Assembly: GCA_032358165.1 (NCBI GenBank)
Contig: JAALGY010000008.1
Span: 1,798,001-1,862,000, forward strand
Direction: 5' to 3'
DNA length: 64,000 nucleotides
From: Diplosphaera chodatii
Lineage: Eukaryota > Chlorophyta > Trebouxiophyceae > Prasiolales > Stichococcaceae
The position numbers and the translations under genes are program-made. Below the pieces are notes generated by a model. The model saw only the letters and a program-made list of their open reading frames with translations. It made no database searches and was not told where the DNA came from. Below are positions 50,805 through 62,882 of this stretch, one piece after another (position 1 is the stretch's first letter; the number at the start of each line of letters is the position of its first letter).

Positions 50805-52074
50805 TGCCCGGGTTTATGAACTCGCCCCGCGACCTCCCACATGCTATCGGTTGCTCTGTTACACTGCGAGAGTGCTTGCGTCACGCGGTGGAGCATGCAC
50901 CCAAGCGTGTGAGACAACGCACCAAGCATCTGGATTGATAAGAGAAAAACACCATGCAGATGCTTGCCACAAAGAGTTGGCACCGGACATGATGATGATG
51001 ACATCGAACTATCTGGCCAAGCAGCATCTGCACCTGCCTGCATGGGCCGGTGGTGCTTGACTTCGTGCACAGGCCTGCAGGCCTCCAACCGTGCAACTGC
51101 GGCGCCGTCCGGTACGCATGCATCAAATGCGCCTCAAACCGCTGTATCAAGTGGTCCCGAGTCTTAATGCTGGGCCGCTGGCACTCGTTGGGCTGCGTGT
51201 ATTCGCTGACTCTCTGGATGGCTTGACAGGCTGCTCACGCACGGTGCACAACAGCCAGCGGCGGCTGGGCAGCGGCTTGCCACCAGCAATGTGAAGATAA
51301 CAGTTGATTGGCTATAATGAGTATGGACATCCGTCCGGTGGCGTGCTGGCGTCACATGGTATGGATGTATGATAGTATACTATTTTCCACCTGGCAGATC
51401 CTAGTTGCAGGGGCGACGGAACAGCATCCGACGTGATCTGGCCGTTTGCGTGTGCCTTTCACATGGTCTGCAGCTGAACGCGTCTCGCGGCAACCGCATA
51501 CCTGCTGCAGGCTCCAAGCAAACGCTCTGCCGCGTAGTTGCCAGTCGCACATTCGGTGCCGTCACGACCTGGTGACGACGCGGTGCATTGATGACGCCGC
51601 CGAGCTGACGAAGCAAGCCCTCACGCAGCTTCGCCCCGCGGAGGCGCTGCGCCTGGCTCCAAACGCAAAGACATGTGCGCGGCCTGTCGTGCGCCACTTT
51701 GGACCAATCCCCGGGCAGGGCCGTGCAGAGCCTGATTCGAGGCAGGCTGCTGCACCCCGGCGTGCAAGGAGCCAGTAGGCTGAGGCATGAACGGGTGACA
51801 CATCTGTTTCGATCAGGTGATACCTCCAACAGACTGATATTTTGATGAGCGCCCTGCTGCCCAAGCCGCCGCTACCTGGCGACGTCACGTTGTCGCACGA
51901 TCATAGTACGAAGCAATGCAGCACAGGCAGCGTTTGCAGCACGTACTCAGGCAGGGCAGGTCGCACTCCGACGTCCCCCGCCCGCGCTGACCCTGCACCT
52001 CTGCGAATCTGCATGTAACCCTGAGCACGCCGTAGGTCAACGGCGTCGTGCTGTACGTACGCAGGACAACCGCC
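50805..52074. promoter_or_regulatory. Shared divergent upstream region of receptor-like kinases B and C
   Basis: The start codons of B (-) and C (+) point away from each other across about 1.27 kb. No coding exon is supported inside, so both promoters must lie here. I see no certain TATA box; AT-richer patches occur at about 51295-51385. Whether the two genes are co-regulated is inference. Confidence 0.45.
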
Positions 52075-55000
52075 ATGCACTGTTTTTCCAGCAACCAGCA
52101 GGCGCCGCTGCGGCTGCTGGTGTCCGCCCTCGCCCTCGGTGCGATGGCGCCAGCCTCCGCCCAGGCGCCGGCACAAGGCATGTCGTCTGTCACCAGCGTC
52201 GCGGGCTGGCCCCTCAACCCCGACATGCGGTGAGCCAGTACACAGCGGCAGTTTCTCACCTGCATTGCGCATGCGCACCTCGCCTGGCGGTGCCCTCTGG
52301 ATCCAGCCAGATGTTCCACGTGCCAGTGCGGATGTGTGACGGAGAGCAACATGCAGTGAACTATATCTGCTGTAATCTGGCATCGCCACTCCTTCAATCA
52401 TCCTGGTTGCACTCAGACGCAGTCCTGCACGCAGACTGATCCAGCACCTACGCTTTCACATTGCGAGCCGCCGCGCGCTGCCGGCCCAACGTTTGGAACT
52501 GGAAGCGGCGCTCAAGAAGGCCATCGACGCGGTGAGTGTATTGGTTGTGACCACAACAAACTGGGTTTGACATGGCAACGAGCTCAGCTGGTGCTGCTCG
52601 GCTGACCAGACTCCCGCTCTGCCGCTTGAGTGCACACGGCAGAGTGCGTGACGACATGCACCGCCCAGGATGTGATTGTTGTTTATGAGCTCGACATGCA
52701 TGCTCGCCAACCATGAGCCTATCAGATGTGAGGCGAGGTGGTTACAGACGTCATGCTGAGATGCGCGGCGTCAGCTGATCGTGCAGGCGATCCCACCTGT
52801 TGTTGGGGCTTCGCGCATGACCAACTTCACGTTTATTCCTGCCGTCACGCCAGGTCCAGCTCCCAGCTGCATGGCTGTTGGCTATGCCTGCTCTCATGGC
52901 TTGCACCGAGACGTGCATCAATGCATGAAGTCATGACACGTCATCACGGTGCATTGCGCATGGGACGACACCGCACATGCATGTCATGCATGCGGCCGAA
53001 GTCACACTCTCGTATGTATGGCATGCATCCCTGCAGGCTACGAGGGCTACAACTCCGTGGTGTACGAGGTGGATGCGTACATACTCAAGAGCATCGAGCC
53101 GCTGGTGTGCTCGCTGTTCAGTGGCGCCGGTCAAATGCAGCCACGCCTGCGCACAGATCATAATGACATAGCATCACCACAAGCTTCGTTGTATGTGTTG
53201 CCGTCGGTATTGACATAGCTTTGATGTCGTCTGCTTCCACCCGCAGTCGGTGGCGCTGTCGCCCGGGGTGGTGTCACTCACCAGCCAATTGATTCAGAGG
53301 ACGCTGCAGGATGAGGTGGGTGCGATTCTTGTCTGGTCAGGTTGTACGGGTGTTCCTGCGCATCGGGGCAGCTTTCCTACCGCATGTGCTTGCACGGCCC
53401 CAGAGGTTGAGCTGCTGCATCGCTCATAATCCTGCAGTTCAGCAGCGATGCGAAGTTTCTGCTCACGGAGCGCTACTACACCAGCACACCCGCCCAGCGC
53501 GCAGCGCAGCCGATCGTCAACGCCTTCAACACCTCGCAGCTGTACGCCAACACCCTGTCACAGATCCAGGTGGGCGGGGCCCCAACAGCCGATGAAGCCA
53601 GTCGAGCATGCAGTCCTGCTTCTGCCTGCTGGCTTGGGCAGGTGCAGTGGGAGTGCTGGCGACGCGTGCAGAGCTGGCAAGACAAGCAGTGAGCAGTGCA
53701 GCACACGTGAGAGTCTCAAGTGCGCCCTGATCAGACGGCATTAACAATATGGTGCAGCTGTCTGGCGAGGGCCTGCTGCCGTTCAACGCGGACAAGCAGA
53801 CGGCATTTGGGCTGGCTGTGTACTACGCCTTCGGCAACCACACAAATTTGTACTCGATCAATGTGACAGACCTGGCGGTGCCAACAACTGCCGTGCGAAC
53901 CAGGTGCCTTCCTTTGCGATGGTCCTGCTCACCCTGCGAACCCCTGTTGGTGATGTACATGTGCAATGGTGTGCAGGGCAGCACCACCTGAGGTGCCGAT
54001 CTACTTGTCAATGCAGGAAGTTGCTGCAGCCGGCCGTCCCCACTGTCGTGGTGGGGGTGTGGACCCAGAGCCTTGCAAGCAACTACTCGGCCTCGGGGTA
54101 CTGGGGCAGGGTGTTCAGCAGCAAGGTGCTGCGGTCTGTTGGGCCATTCAAGCTCAACCTGACCGGGGAGTTCCTGAATGCTACGACGCAGCTGGTGAGC
54201 CCACATGTGTTACACCTGCTCGGCAGATTACCATTGACGGTGGAGTGTTGAATCGAGGGGATACCTGCAATGGGTTGATCAGCATCACAGCGCAAGTCGC
54301 GGTCAACATGCAGAGGACATACAACGAGACGACCCTGGCGACTACAACTGATCCGGCGGGCGGTGACACAGACTCAGGGTGAGGCATGGCGCCCTTGAGC
54401 AGACAGAGGAGCATCATGGTGGTCTCCACATGTTGGCATTGACGTGCACATTGGAGCATGCTATCTGAACAAACAGTGCCAGATCGTGGTGACGCGGAGA
54501 CATGCTGAACAGAGGTAAAGTGCACGATGCGCTCTCTTGCTAATTGCAGCGATGCATCATTGTCTGGCGGCGCCATTGCGGGCATTGTCATCGGCAGTGT
54601 AGTCGGCGCGTTGCTGCTGATAGCAGGTCCGGCTTCACCACTGTCATGCCCCACCAGCCTGCTTCTCAGCTGGTACATGTTGCAGGATGCAATGTCACGA
54701 TTGGCTGGCCAGGAGAGTCTTGTCAGGTGTGAACGGTGATGAGACGTATTGAGCTTTGACTGCATACAGCACTTGGCGCACTGGTATTCAAGCGGCGGCA
54801 ACGCCATCGAGTGCGGAAACTCGATGCAGAGGCTGCAGCAGCCACGGCTACTGCCGACTCCTGCAGCAACGACTCATTCGACGGCATGAAGCCTGGCAAG
54901 GTGACTTTCCTGGTCATCGTAGCTCCTGTGTGCCACCCAGCAAATGTGCAGCGGCGTCCTTTGCATCCTGCCAATGACATCGTTCGCATAGGTGACTATG

Positions 55001-57444
55001 TACCGGAGTAATCAATCGTTCGCACATGCACTGGCGCAACATGCTGCAGCACAACACTATACACTGCGCAATGCAGGCAGCGGACCTGAGCTTCGAGTCC
55101 GCTGCCAAGCTGTGGAGCAGCGACGGCTCGTGCAGCAGCAGCCCAATCGCCGGCGACGGGACGGCAGCATCTGTGGTGCTGGATGCTGGGCAGGCGCCCA
55201 CTCTGGATGCTGCTGACATCCAGATCTGCGTCGATGTCCTGGGCAGGCCGCCAGTGATATCCTGCGCGCACGGCGCTCGGGTGGGTCCAGCACCATTTTG
55301 CACAGGAGTGTGTTGTGACTAGGGGCAAAGATTGGCGGGATCCTGTTCTGCCATGGCCGGGCTGCGGGCGTCCTTGAGCAGGCACTGTCGCTGCCGCACC
55401 AGTGCCAGCAGCAGCAGCAGGCTGTGTGACGACCACCCTTCAGAGGGCAGCAATGCGGGCTAGGGCATGTGATGGGATCATGCACAGGACTGCGATCCGT
55501 GACTTCAAACACTTTTCCCCCTGACCTTGTGCAATGTGCACGGCTGGAGTGTCCTGCTGACTGTTGCTGGTGCCGACGTACTGCCATCAGCAGCAGCCCC
55601 TGAGCTCCCGCGTGGGCATGACCCCGTCGCAGCTGCACCTGTGCAGGTGTACAGGGGCCGCCACCGGCAGCGGGACGTGGCCGTCAAGGAGCTCAGCGCG
55701 CAAGCCCGATCCGCAGCGGCAATCCAGTCCGAGGTGATTCCAGATGCAAATGCGCAGCGTCCTGCCTCACCCGGGCTTGTGCACTCTCCTGCTGGCACAT
55801 TGATTCACGCTTGCCATGACATTCGACGTCGCACACGACTGCATCGCACATGCGTCAAGACAGATGGCGGAGTGGCTGGTGACTGACATGCTGGGTGGCG
55901 GACACAGGGTCCGGCACATACACCAGAGCCGAATTCCAACATAGTCAGTGCCTGCATGGCGTCCCTGGTCGCTCGCTGCAGACACGTGCGATGGTGGCTG
56001 CAGGTGCAGCTGGCGGAGCGCGTCAGCCGCGATGCCAACGTGGTCCAGTTCTACGGCACAGCAGCCGCACCGCACGCTGTGCTGCTGGTCATGGAGTTCA
56101 TGCCGGTGCGCTAGCAGTTACGACTGCCCGATGCCTCCTCTAGTGCATTGATATCGGATGATGACGAACAGCAGGACACTGTAGGCTGTTGTTGCTTGCT
56201 TGGTGGCATCAGACCACAGCCGGCATCAGCTGAACCCTGCCTGTCGAACAAGCACAAGTCCTCAGCCTGGGTCCAGCAAGCAGGAGGCTATTTGGCTCTG
56301 CGGACAAGCTGACAGTCTGCGTGGTGCCTGCAATGGCTTTGTTGTGCTGCAGGGAGGCGACCTGCGGGCGGCACTGGACGGCAAGTGTGGCCCGGAGTAC
56401 AGGTGGCACATTCGCGGCGCCAAGGTCGCAGCTTGTGTTGCCCGGGGCCTGGCCTACATCCACTCGGCCGGCGTCGTGCACAGGTGCCCTGCCCTGTGTG
56501 CTGATATGGCTTGCTCATTACTGCAGCAGAGAGATTGATGTACCTGCGAAGCAGGTCGGGTCCTGTCAGCAGAAGCAACTGCTCCATGCTGACCTGGGAT
56601 GGCAGTGCTGTTGCAGTTATGGTCTTGGCAGGTGCTGCTGCTGCGGTGCAGGGACGTCAAGTCCAGCAACGTGCTGCTCGCCGCTGACGGCGCAACAGCA
56701 AAGCTTGCTGACTTTGGCTCGGCGATGCTGGTGGGTCCGCCACACACATCATCCATCAACCTTGCCGAGCAGATCACTGATCCGAGCAGATCACTGAGTC
56801 AGACTGGAAGCTCGGACTTTGCTGACATCAACATCGTGCTTCTTGGTGGCTCGGTACTGCTGGTGCCTGGACGGTCACAACATCTGATGTCTCATGTCCC
56901 CTGCACTGGCAGGTGGGTGCCACAGAGCTGGCAGATGACAGACCGCGGGGCACGCTGGCCTGGGCCGCACCCGAGCTGCTGGCCGGTGATGCTGTGGACG
57001 CCCAGGTGTGCTCCTGCTCGCTCTACAGACGTCCTGCAAGTTTCATACTGCGCACAAAGGTGGGCAGGCACAGAGTCCCTGGCTGCGGGGAGTCTGGACG
57101 GCATGCAAGCCGGCGGCGCAGATGGCTCGCTGAGGCTGGCGCCTGACAGGGACGTGCGCAGGTGTTTTGAAGGCCCACGTGCAGCCTGCCATCACCACCA
57201 CTCAGTTGGGTTGCCTGTCAACGCGCAGGCAGACGTGTATTCGCTGGGCGTGGTCCTGTGGGAGCTTGCCACCGGCGAGATCCCCGTGCGCGGGGCGATG
57301 CGGGACCTGAAGGTGCCGGATGACTGCCCGGCGGCAGCCAGGCAGCTGGTCGCGGCCTGCCTGGCGGGGGAGCCAACGCAGCGGCCGAGCGCTGCGCAAG
57401 TTGCGGAGCGGCTGCAGGCTCTGGCAGCAGGCAGCAACGCGTGA
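52075..57444 (+). CDS. Receptor-like kinase C: paralogue with degenerate glycine loop
   Basis: Eighteen exons join in phase to about 698 residues: 52075-52229, 52435-52531, 52787-52853, 53037-53104, 53247-53315, 53438-53569, 53758-53903, 54017-54194, 54314-54378, 54550-54626, 54770-54900, 55077-55280, 55647-55733, 56004-56105, 56353-56483, 56652-56730, 56913-57005, 57229-57444. The N-terminus after MHCFSSNQQ is a signal peptide. Ectodomain blocks match A (GEGLLPFNADKQTAFGLAV; the KLLQ exon start). The TM helix is GGAIAGIVIGSVVGALLLIA. Kinase marks: QICVDVLGRPPVISCAHGAR where the glycine loop should be, RDVAVKELS, GVVHRDVKSSN, ADFGSAML (true DFG), WAAPE and ADVYSLGVVLWE. Loss of two loop glycines suggests weak or altered ATP binding, although Lys, HRD and DFG remain. 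The spacing suits a full-length gene. Confidence 0.84.
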
Positions 57445-58400
57445 GCGGCCTGCAGCATGCGGAGGTGGTCAGATGCCTGCACAGGTCAGTTGCACCAAGA
57501 CGTGCGGGTGATGCATGTTCCTTCTTTCCCCGCGGCGCCAGCCACGTTTGTAGACGCAGCTGTGGCAGCATAAAATCGCAGTGAGTCCGCCAGCACAGCA
57601 GCGGCTGCTGCAGCCAGCGGCAGAATGGACCGACAAAACAACTTGCTCCTTTTCGTGGAGAGATATCCCGCAGGTGAGCGGCTACCCGCTGCCAAATAAC
57701 GAATACTACAATAGCGTCGTCTGGCGTATTGCTATGCCCCACGACTCATAGAGGAGGCATGCCTGGAAAAACACCGGCAGCTTGCGTGGCTGGTGTGCCC
57801 GGAGCGTATAAGTATGAGAACATGCTCGCCCCAGCCTGCAATGGCCCGGCTTTTGTTGTCACAATTAGGGTTCATTGCGGGACATCGATGTGCTGTGGCA
57901 CGAGCTTGTAGCTTGCTGCTCTGCATCTGGCCGGCTTCTTCTGTTGCGCGACAAGCCAATGTGCCACGCCTCTGTTTGCACCAAGCAAGGGGCCTTGGTG
58001 TGTCGCTGCCGTGTTCGCTTGACTATCCATTTGGTCTGCAGCGGTACATACCTACCTGGTTCTGCACCGGGATTGATCAGCTGAGTTGACGTGCTCAGCT
58101 TCTCCTATTGAATTTGCGCTTGCAAGATTGCGAATATATGTAGCAAGCGAAACCCTAGTGCTGTCATGGCGCCGCCTGTTCAAGAGAGAACTGCAACCCA
58201 TGTTCATGTCAAAAGGTTACAGTAGCCTCGCAAACAGCAACATTTACAGGTTCCCCACCAACCGAAATAGCCTCAGCCCTGATCAGGGCACGAGCTATGA
58301 TGCCGACGGACTTGCGAACAGCGCAGGCATTAGTGAACCAATACACCTTCACAAGCGCAGCCCAATGACAGTGCTGAGGCCAGGGGTATTGCAGGGTCGC
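57445..58400. other. Convergent spacer between kinase C and formamidase
   Basis: Both neighbours end here. No coding exon is supported; the region should hold two 3' UTRs. Confidence 0.45.
58244..58248 (-). terminator. Candidate TGTAA polyadenylation signal of formamidase
   Basis: On the minus strand this reads TGTAA, the common chlorophyte poly(A) signal, about 155 bp past the formamidase stop. A second copy lies at 58217-58221. Confidence 0.4.
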
Positions 58401-61400
58401 TCAGGAGGGGCAGAGGTTCTTGAAGGTCGGCGCTGAGCCGTCGTACTTGCACTGCGGCAGCTGCACGTGGGTGCCGCTGATGATCCGGGGCCCTGTCGGC
58501 GGCCCGCCGTCCCGCTTGGGACGGATGTCCTGCACAAAACGCCATGATGCCACTTTCGGCAACCAAACACAGTCGAGCGGCTGGGCTCAGCGGCCGCCAT
58601 GGCCGCCGCACTCGAAGGCAAGACACAGAGGAGGACTCCCGACGAGCATGCTGCACCGCACTGCGCCTACAGCTTGGGCGGCGCACCTGGTCGAAGATGG
58701 CCAGCGGGATGGCGAGCGTGGCGCAGGCGTTGGGCGCGTCCACGATGCCGGACAGGCGGCCCTCCGCCGGGCAGCAGGACAGCAGCAGGTACACCTGCGC
58801 CCGGTCACCGCACCGCATGAGCTGCCAGGTGCAAGCTGCATGCTGACACCTGGCAGTGCTCTCTCACGCTGCGTGGTGAGGGCTCGGCAGCGACATGAGA
58901 TGCAACGGCGTGATGCCAGAGAGCCGCAGCAGTCTGGAAGCAGCGCACCTGCTCCTTGCTGTAGCCAAACCTGGCCAGGTAGTCGATGCAGTTCAGCACC
59001 TGCACACAGCAGGGACACTGGAGTTGTGGCAGGCTGCCATCGCATGCGTGATGCAAGCTGCCAGCCTGCTGCAAGCCTCAAAAGCAGGATGAACTGGCGG
59101 ATTGTGAGATGCGCAGTTGTTGACCAGCGTCTGCGTCAGATTGCGGGCTCACTGCGCGCTTGTAGGCGACTGTCGCGTCCAGGAAGTGCTGCTTGCCCGT
59201 CTCGTCAACCGAGATGCCCTGAGTGGGGGACAGAAAGGTGTCATGACTACTACCAAGCTCACATCACGGTGTTGCAGTGGCAGTGGAGCTCACCCTATGC
59301 CCACTGCAAGTGTACAGGTGGGTGCCATGTATGTGGGTGGCACACTGTGGTGATGCCGACTGCGTCATGCAGGAGGTGCTCACCTCGAAGACAAGCCACT
59401 CGGAGAAGCGCGGCTCCAGGGGCCCGATCTCGAAGATCGGGTTGACGTGCAGCTTTGTGGGACCTGCACGGCAGGGAGGCGGCCGTCGAGGCCGCTGAGG
59501 TGGGCATCTACATGGACCAAGGCTGCAGCACCTCGTGGCAGTCATCGCCGCTCACCCATGGGAGTCAGATACTTCTCCATGCCTCCCCTGATGATCTCGC
59601 ACCTGTACGGCAGTGAACAGCCAATGCTCACGGGTTTTCAAGCGGGCATCAGGAAGGGTGTTTGACAAGGCCACATGTGCTGTCGGTCAGAGGCCCTAGT
59701 GGGGGCGGCCGGCAGCGCACTTCATGTGAAGGAAGCCTGACATCTCGATGGCGCCTGCAGCAGTAATACCATGGATCAGGTACCGACACCCACAGTGCAA
59801 TCCTCGACTGCAGCAGGGTGTCTCTGTCATCAGCGACTATAGCTGACCTCACAAATATACAAATGGGCAGCGCACCACAGAAGGACACCTCGCCGTCGCC
59901 CTGGCTGAAGTGCATGTCACCCACGCTGAGCTTGCCGCCCTCGACGAAGACAGGCAAGTACACCTGCAAACATGAACATCAACAGTAAGCTGACTGTTGA
60001 CTGCGATGCTGTGGAGTCGTCTCGGCCCCATCAGCGGGGTGGACCATGTGCCGGCAGCCCGGGTAGGGGTGCAGGTGAGCAGCATGGGGAGCAAGACGGG
60101 GGTGGGAGCCCCACCTTCGAGCCTCTGCTGAGGTTCTTGATGTCGCAGTTGCCTGCACAGCAGCAGTGTACACGATCGATCGACTGCTGCTGATCAGCCC
60201 CGAGGCCTGCTATCCGTGACAAGCACACCACTGCCATGGACACGTCGCAGGGTGGAGAAGCGATGCGCGGCTTGGCGGCGCACCTCCGTTTTCCCGGCCG
60301 GGCACGGTGCGCGCCGCCTCCCCCGCTATCCGGTCCCACTCGGGCGTCCCCCTCTCCACCGCCCCCAGGCATGCGCTCTGCGGGTCCGGCAGGTTGGCTG
60401 CGAGTGCACCGCTGTCCACCATCAGCATCCAGTGCTTCCTACGCACTTGACAGCACAAACGACGCGACGCCCAGGCCTTGCCGCACCCCGATCTGGCTTC
60501 GGACAGCATGCCCCATGCCCACACCGCCTCCGGCCGTGTGTCATGGCAAGACGCTGGTGCAACACCACCACGAGCTTCGCGTTCGGGGTGGTTGTGTCCC
60601 GGGGGTCATGAGCAAACGGCGCACCCAGCGGCCGGGTGTGCAGGCAGCTGCCGAGGGTGATCGCGTCCGCGCCGGCATCAACCAGCGCCGTCTCGCGCTC
60701 GTTCCAGATGGCCAGCAGCTCCGCTGACGGCGCCGTGCCGATCAAGCCTGCATGCGGCGATGCTGAGGGTCTGTACATTGCTGTCGCTCATGACGCCCCT
60801 GCTGGCTGCAGCTGGCTGGGTGCGCAGCCTCCAGCGGCGGTGGCTGAGCGGGTGGTGCATGGCAGCTGGTGCCGCCAGATCGATGCGTGCAAGTTTCTGG
60901 CTCGGTGTCAAGCCCACCATCATCTGTCCCTGAGGGACGCACCTGGGTGGATGATGCCTGGGAACCGCACGCCTGCAGGTGTTGCAGATGCAACGTTGAA
61001 TACTGGCAAACACCTGGCAGCAGGGGCTGATAGCAAGTATGCTGAGATGGACGGTGATACCAGATTTTGCAACCCACCACATTCGAGCCTCACCCGGTAT
61101 GTGGCGCGAGGAGGCAAAGATGCCGTCAAAGTGCCAGACCGCCTTCGCCGCGCCAGGGAAGTGCTCGGTCAGGAAGCCGCCGCCGTTGTCGCGGTTGAAC
61201 ACGCCCGTGAAGCCCCACTCGTCGCCTGGAAGGGCAGGCAACATGCCATGCCAGCGCTTTCAAGACCTCATTACCATTGCAATTTTGGTAATGGTGCTCG
61301 ACAAAACCCTCATGCTGTGCATCTGCGGGTGTGACTCCATACGTTTTCATGCTGACATGCACATGCACAAGCACGACCAGCTGCTGACCTGGCAGCGGCC

Positions 61401-62081
61401 CAAGGTTGCACAGCTCCACAGCCAGCAGGTCCCCGGGCTGCGCCAGCTTCCCCTCAGCGTCCTTCACATTGATCGGGCCGCTCAGGTAGTGCACCTGCAA
61501 GAAGAAGGGAATGGCATGAGGTGATGACGCCGTTTGGCGGGCGACCAACAGCGTGGTCAGTCATCTACCAAGACATGTATGTGCCGGGTCCGATGCGCTC
61601 GCACTGCTTTCAGGTCGACGGTCTTGATGTCCTCCGCACTGTCGTCATCTTTGATCTGGCCTCCAGTCCACTCCAGTGTCTGGTTGCAGCAGATGCTTGA
61701 GCAGCGTCAGTGCAGCCCTTACTGCAAGCATGGTGACAAGTGCAGGCAGCATGCCATGTCCACTACTGATGAACAGCGTGTCGCTTCGCACCTCGACATG
61801 AAAGAGCTCCCCTTCTGACACCTCGCCGACCTGTGACACCACACTCAACGTGTCAGGGCCATAACATGCAGTTGCACTCGCTGCTGCGCCACATCCAGTG
61901 CTGCAGGGTGCCGACGAGAGGCGCGAGAGCCTCGTCTGTTGGACACGGATGCCAGCTTCTCTGACGATGGCCTCACCGCCGGGATGTCGGGATGCCACCG
62001 GTTGTGCGGCACTGGTGTCTGCTCCTCAGCCTTCTTTGTCACATCAACCTTGATCAGCGGTGTGGGCGTGCGCGGCGGCAT
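58401..62081 (-). CDS. Formamidase (acetamidase/formamidase family)
   Basis: Seventeen exons join in phase to about 454 residues, close to the plant enzyme (about 450): 61977-62081, 61792-61830, 61605-61679, 61389-61494, 61094-61225, 60943-60972, 60625-60747, 60284-60397, 60115-60152, 59876-59963, 59721-59754, 59556-59602, 59384-59463, 59153-59218, 58949-58999, 58687-58794, 58401-58529. Family marks in order: PVPHNRWHPDIPA, DDDSAEDIK, YLSGPI, NLGPLPGDEWGFTG, NGGGFLTEHFPGAAKAVW, VRFPGIIHPG, ENGGNCDIKNLSRGSK, GDMHFSQGDGEVSFCG, NPIFEIGPLEPRFSEW, LLLSCCPAEGRLSGIVD. It hydrolyses formamide to formate and ammonia, probably in the cytosol as no targeting signal is seen, and so salvages nitrogen. Several exons are very short (30, 34, 38, 39 bp). 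The start ATG gives MPPRTPTPLIKVDV, matching plant N-termini. Confidence 0.95.
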
Positions 62082-62882
62082 TGTGTAGATCAGGTCAAGG
62101 CGTGCCGAGATGCCGTCCTGTGGTATGCACTGTGTTTGAGCATCTACAAGATGGACAGTCAAGCCGCAGCGATCTGTGCATGCCCTGATGATGAGCTGGG
62201 ATGTTAGGGTTTCATTGCCACATGCATGGCGGACCAGATGCCAAGCAAACGGGCTCTTTCACGAAATGTGCGTCACTGACAATACACGAATGGCCTCGGT
62301 AACGCGTCAAATGCTTGCATGGGAAGATCATACATGCGCACCGGCAGTGCACCTGCACACTGCGTCTGGATCGTCCGTCAGGCAGGACGTCAGCACCCGC
62401 TGCGCGCCACTGCTGGCCAGCCCGCGACGCACCAACGAGCAGCCAGCTCAAGCTTGATTACAATCAGACAGCAGTGCTCAATCAACACACAAGCATGCTG
62501 CCACGTACAGGAGGCGCCAGGTCCCCCAAAATTGGCCTGACAGGGGGCCTGACCACACACACTCTACCCCGCCTGACAACATCAAGATGTCAGAACAAAT
62601 TGCCGAAAACTGGCGGAACGTCCCAGCATACGTCCCGCAAGTCATACCTAGCCGGCCAAAGTCCAGTTCTGCCAACCTAACTACACGCTCAAAACATCAC
62701 GAATTGGGTTCGAGGATCGCAAGCAAGCAGTCAAAAGCAAGTTGTCTACCCTGCCCAACTGCTGGGTCAAACCCAATCTGAGCAAACACACGGAGCAACC
62801 GAGCAACAACCCTACGATGCTCAGACTCAACGTGGTGCGGTATTCGAGGCAATACGCCCTGACAGAAGGGAAGCATGCGGCC
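62082..62882. other. Upstream region of formamidase
   Basis: It lies between the CocE-like gene's stop and the formamidase start, both on the minus strand, and should hold the formamidase promoter. A minus-strand TGTAA (TTACA at about 62457) could end the CocE-like transcript. No coding exon is supported. Confidence 0.45.
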
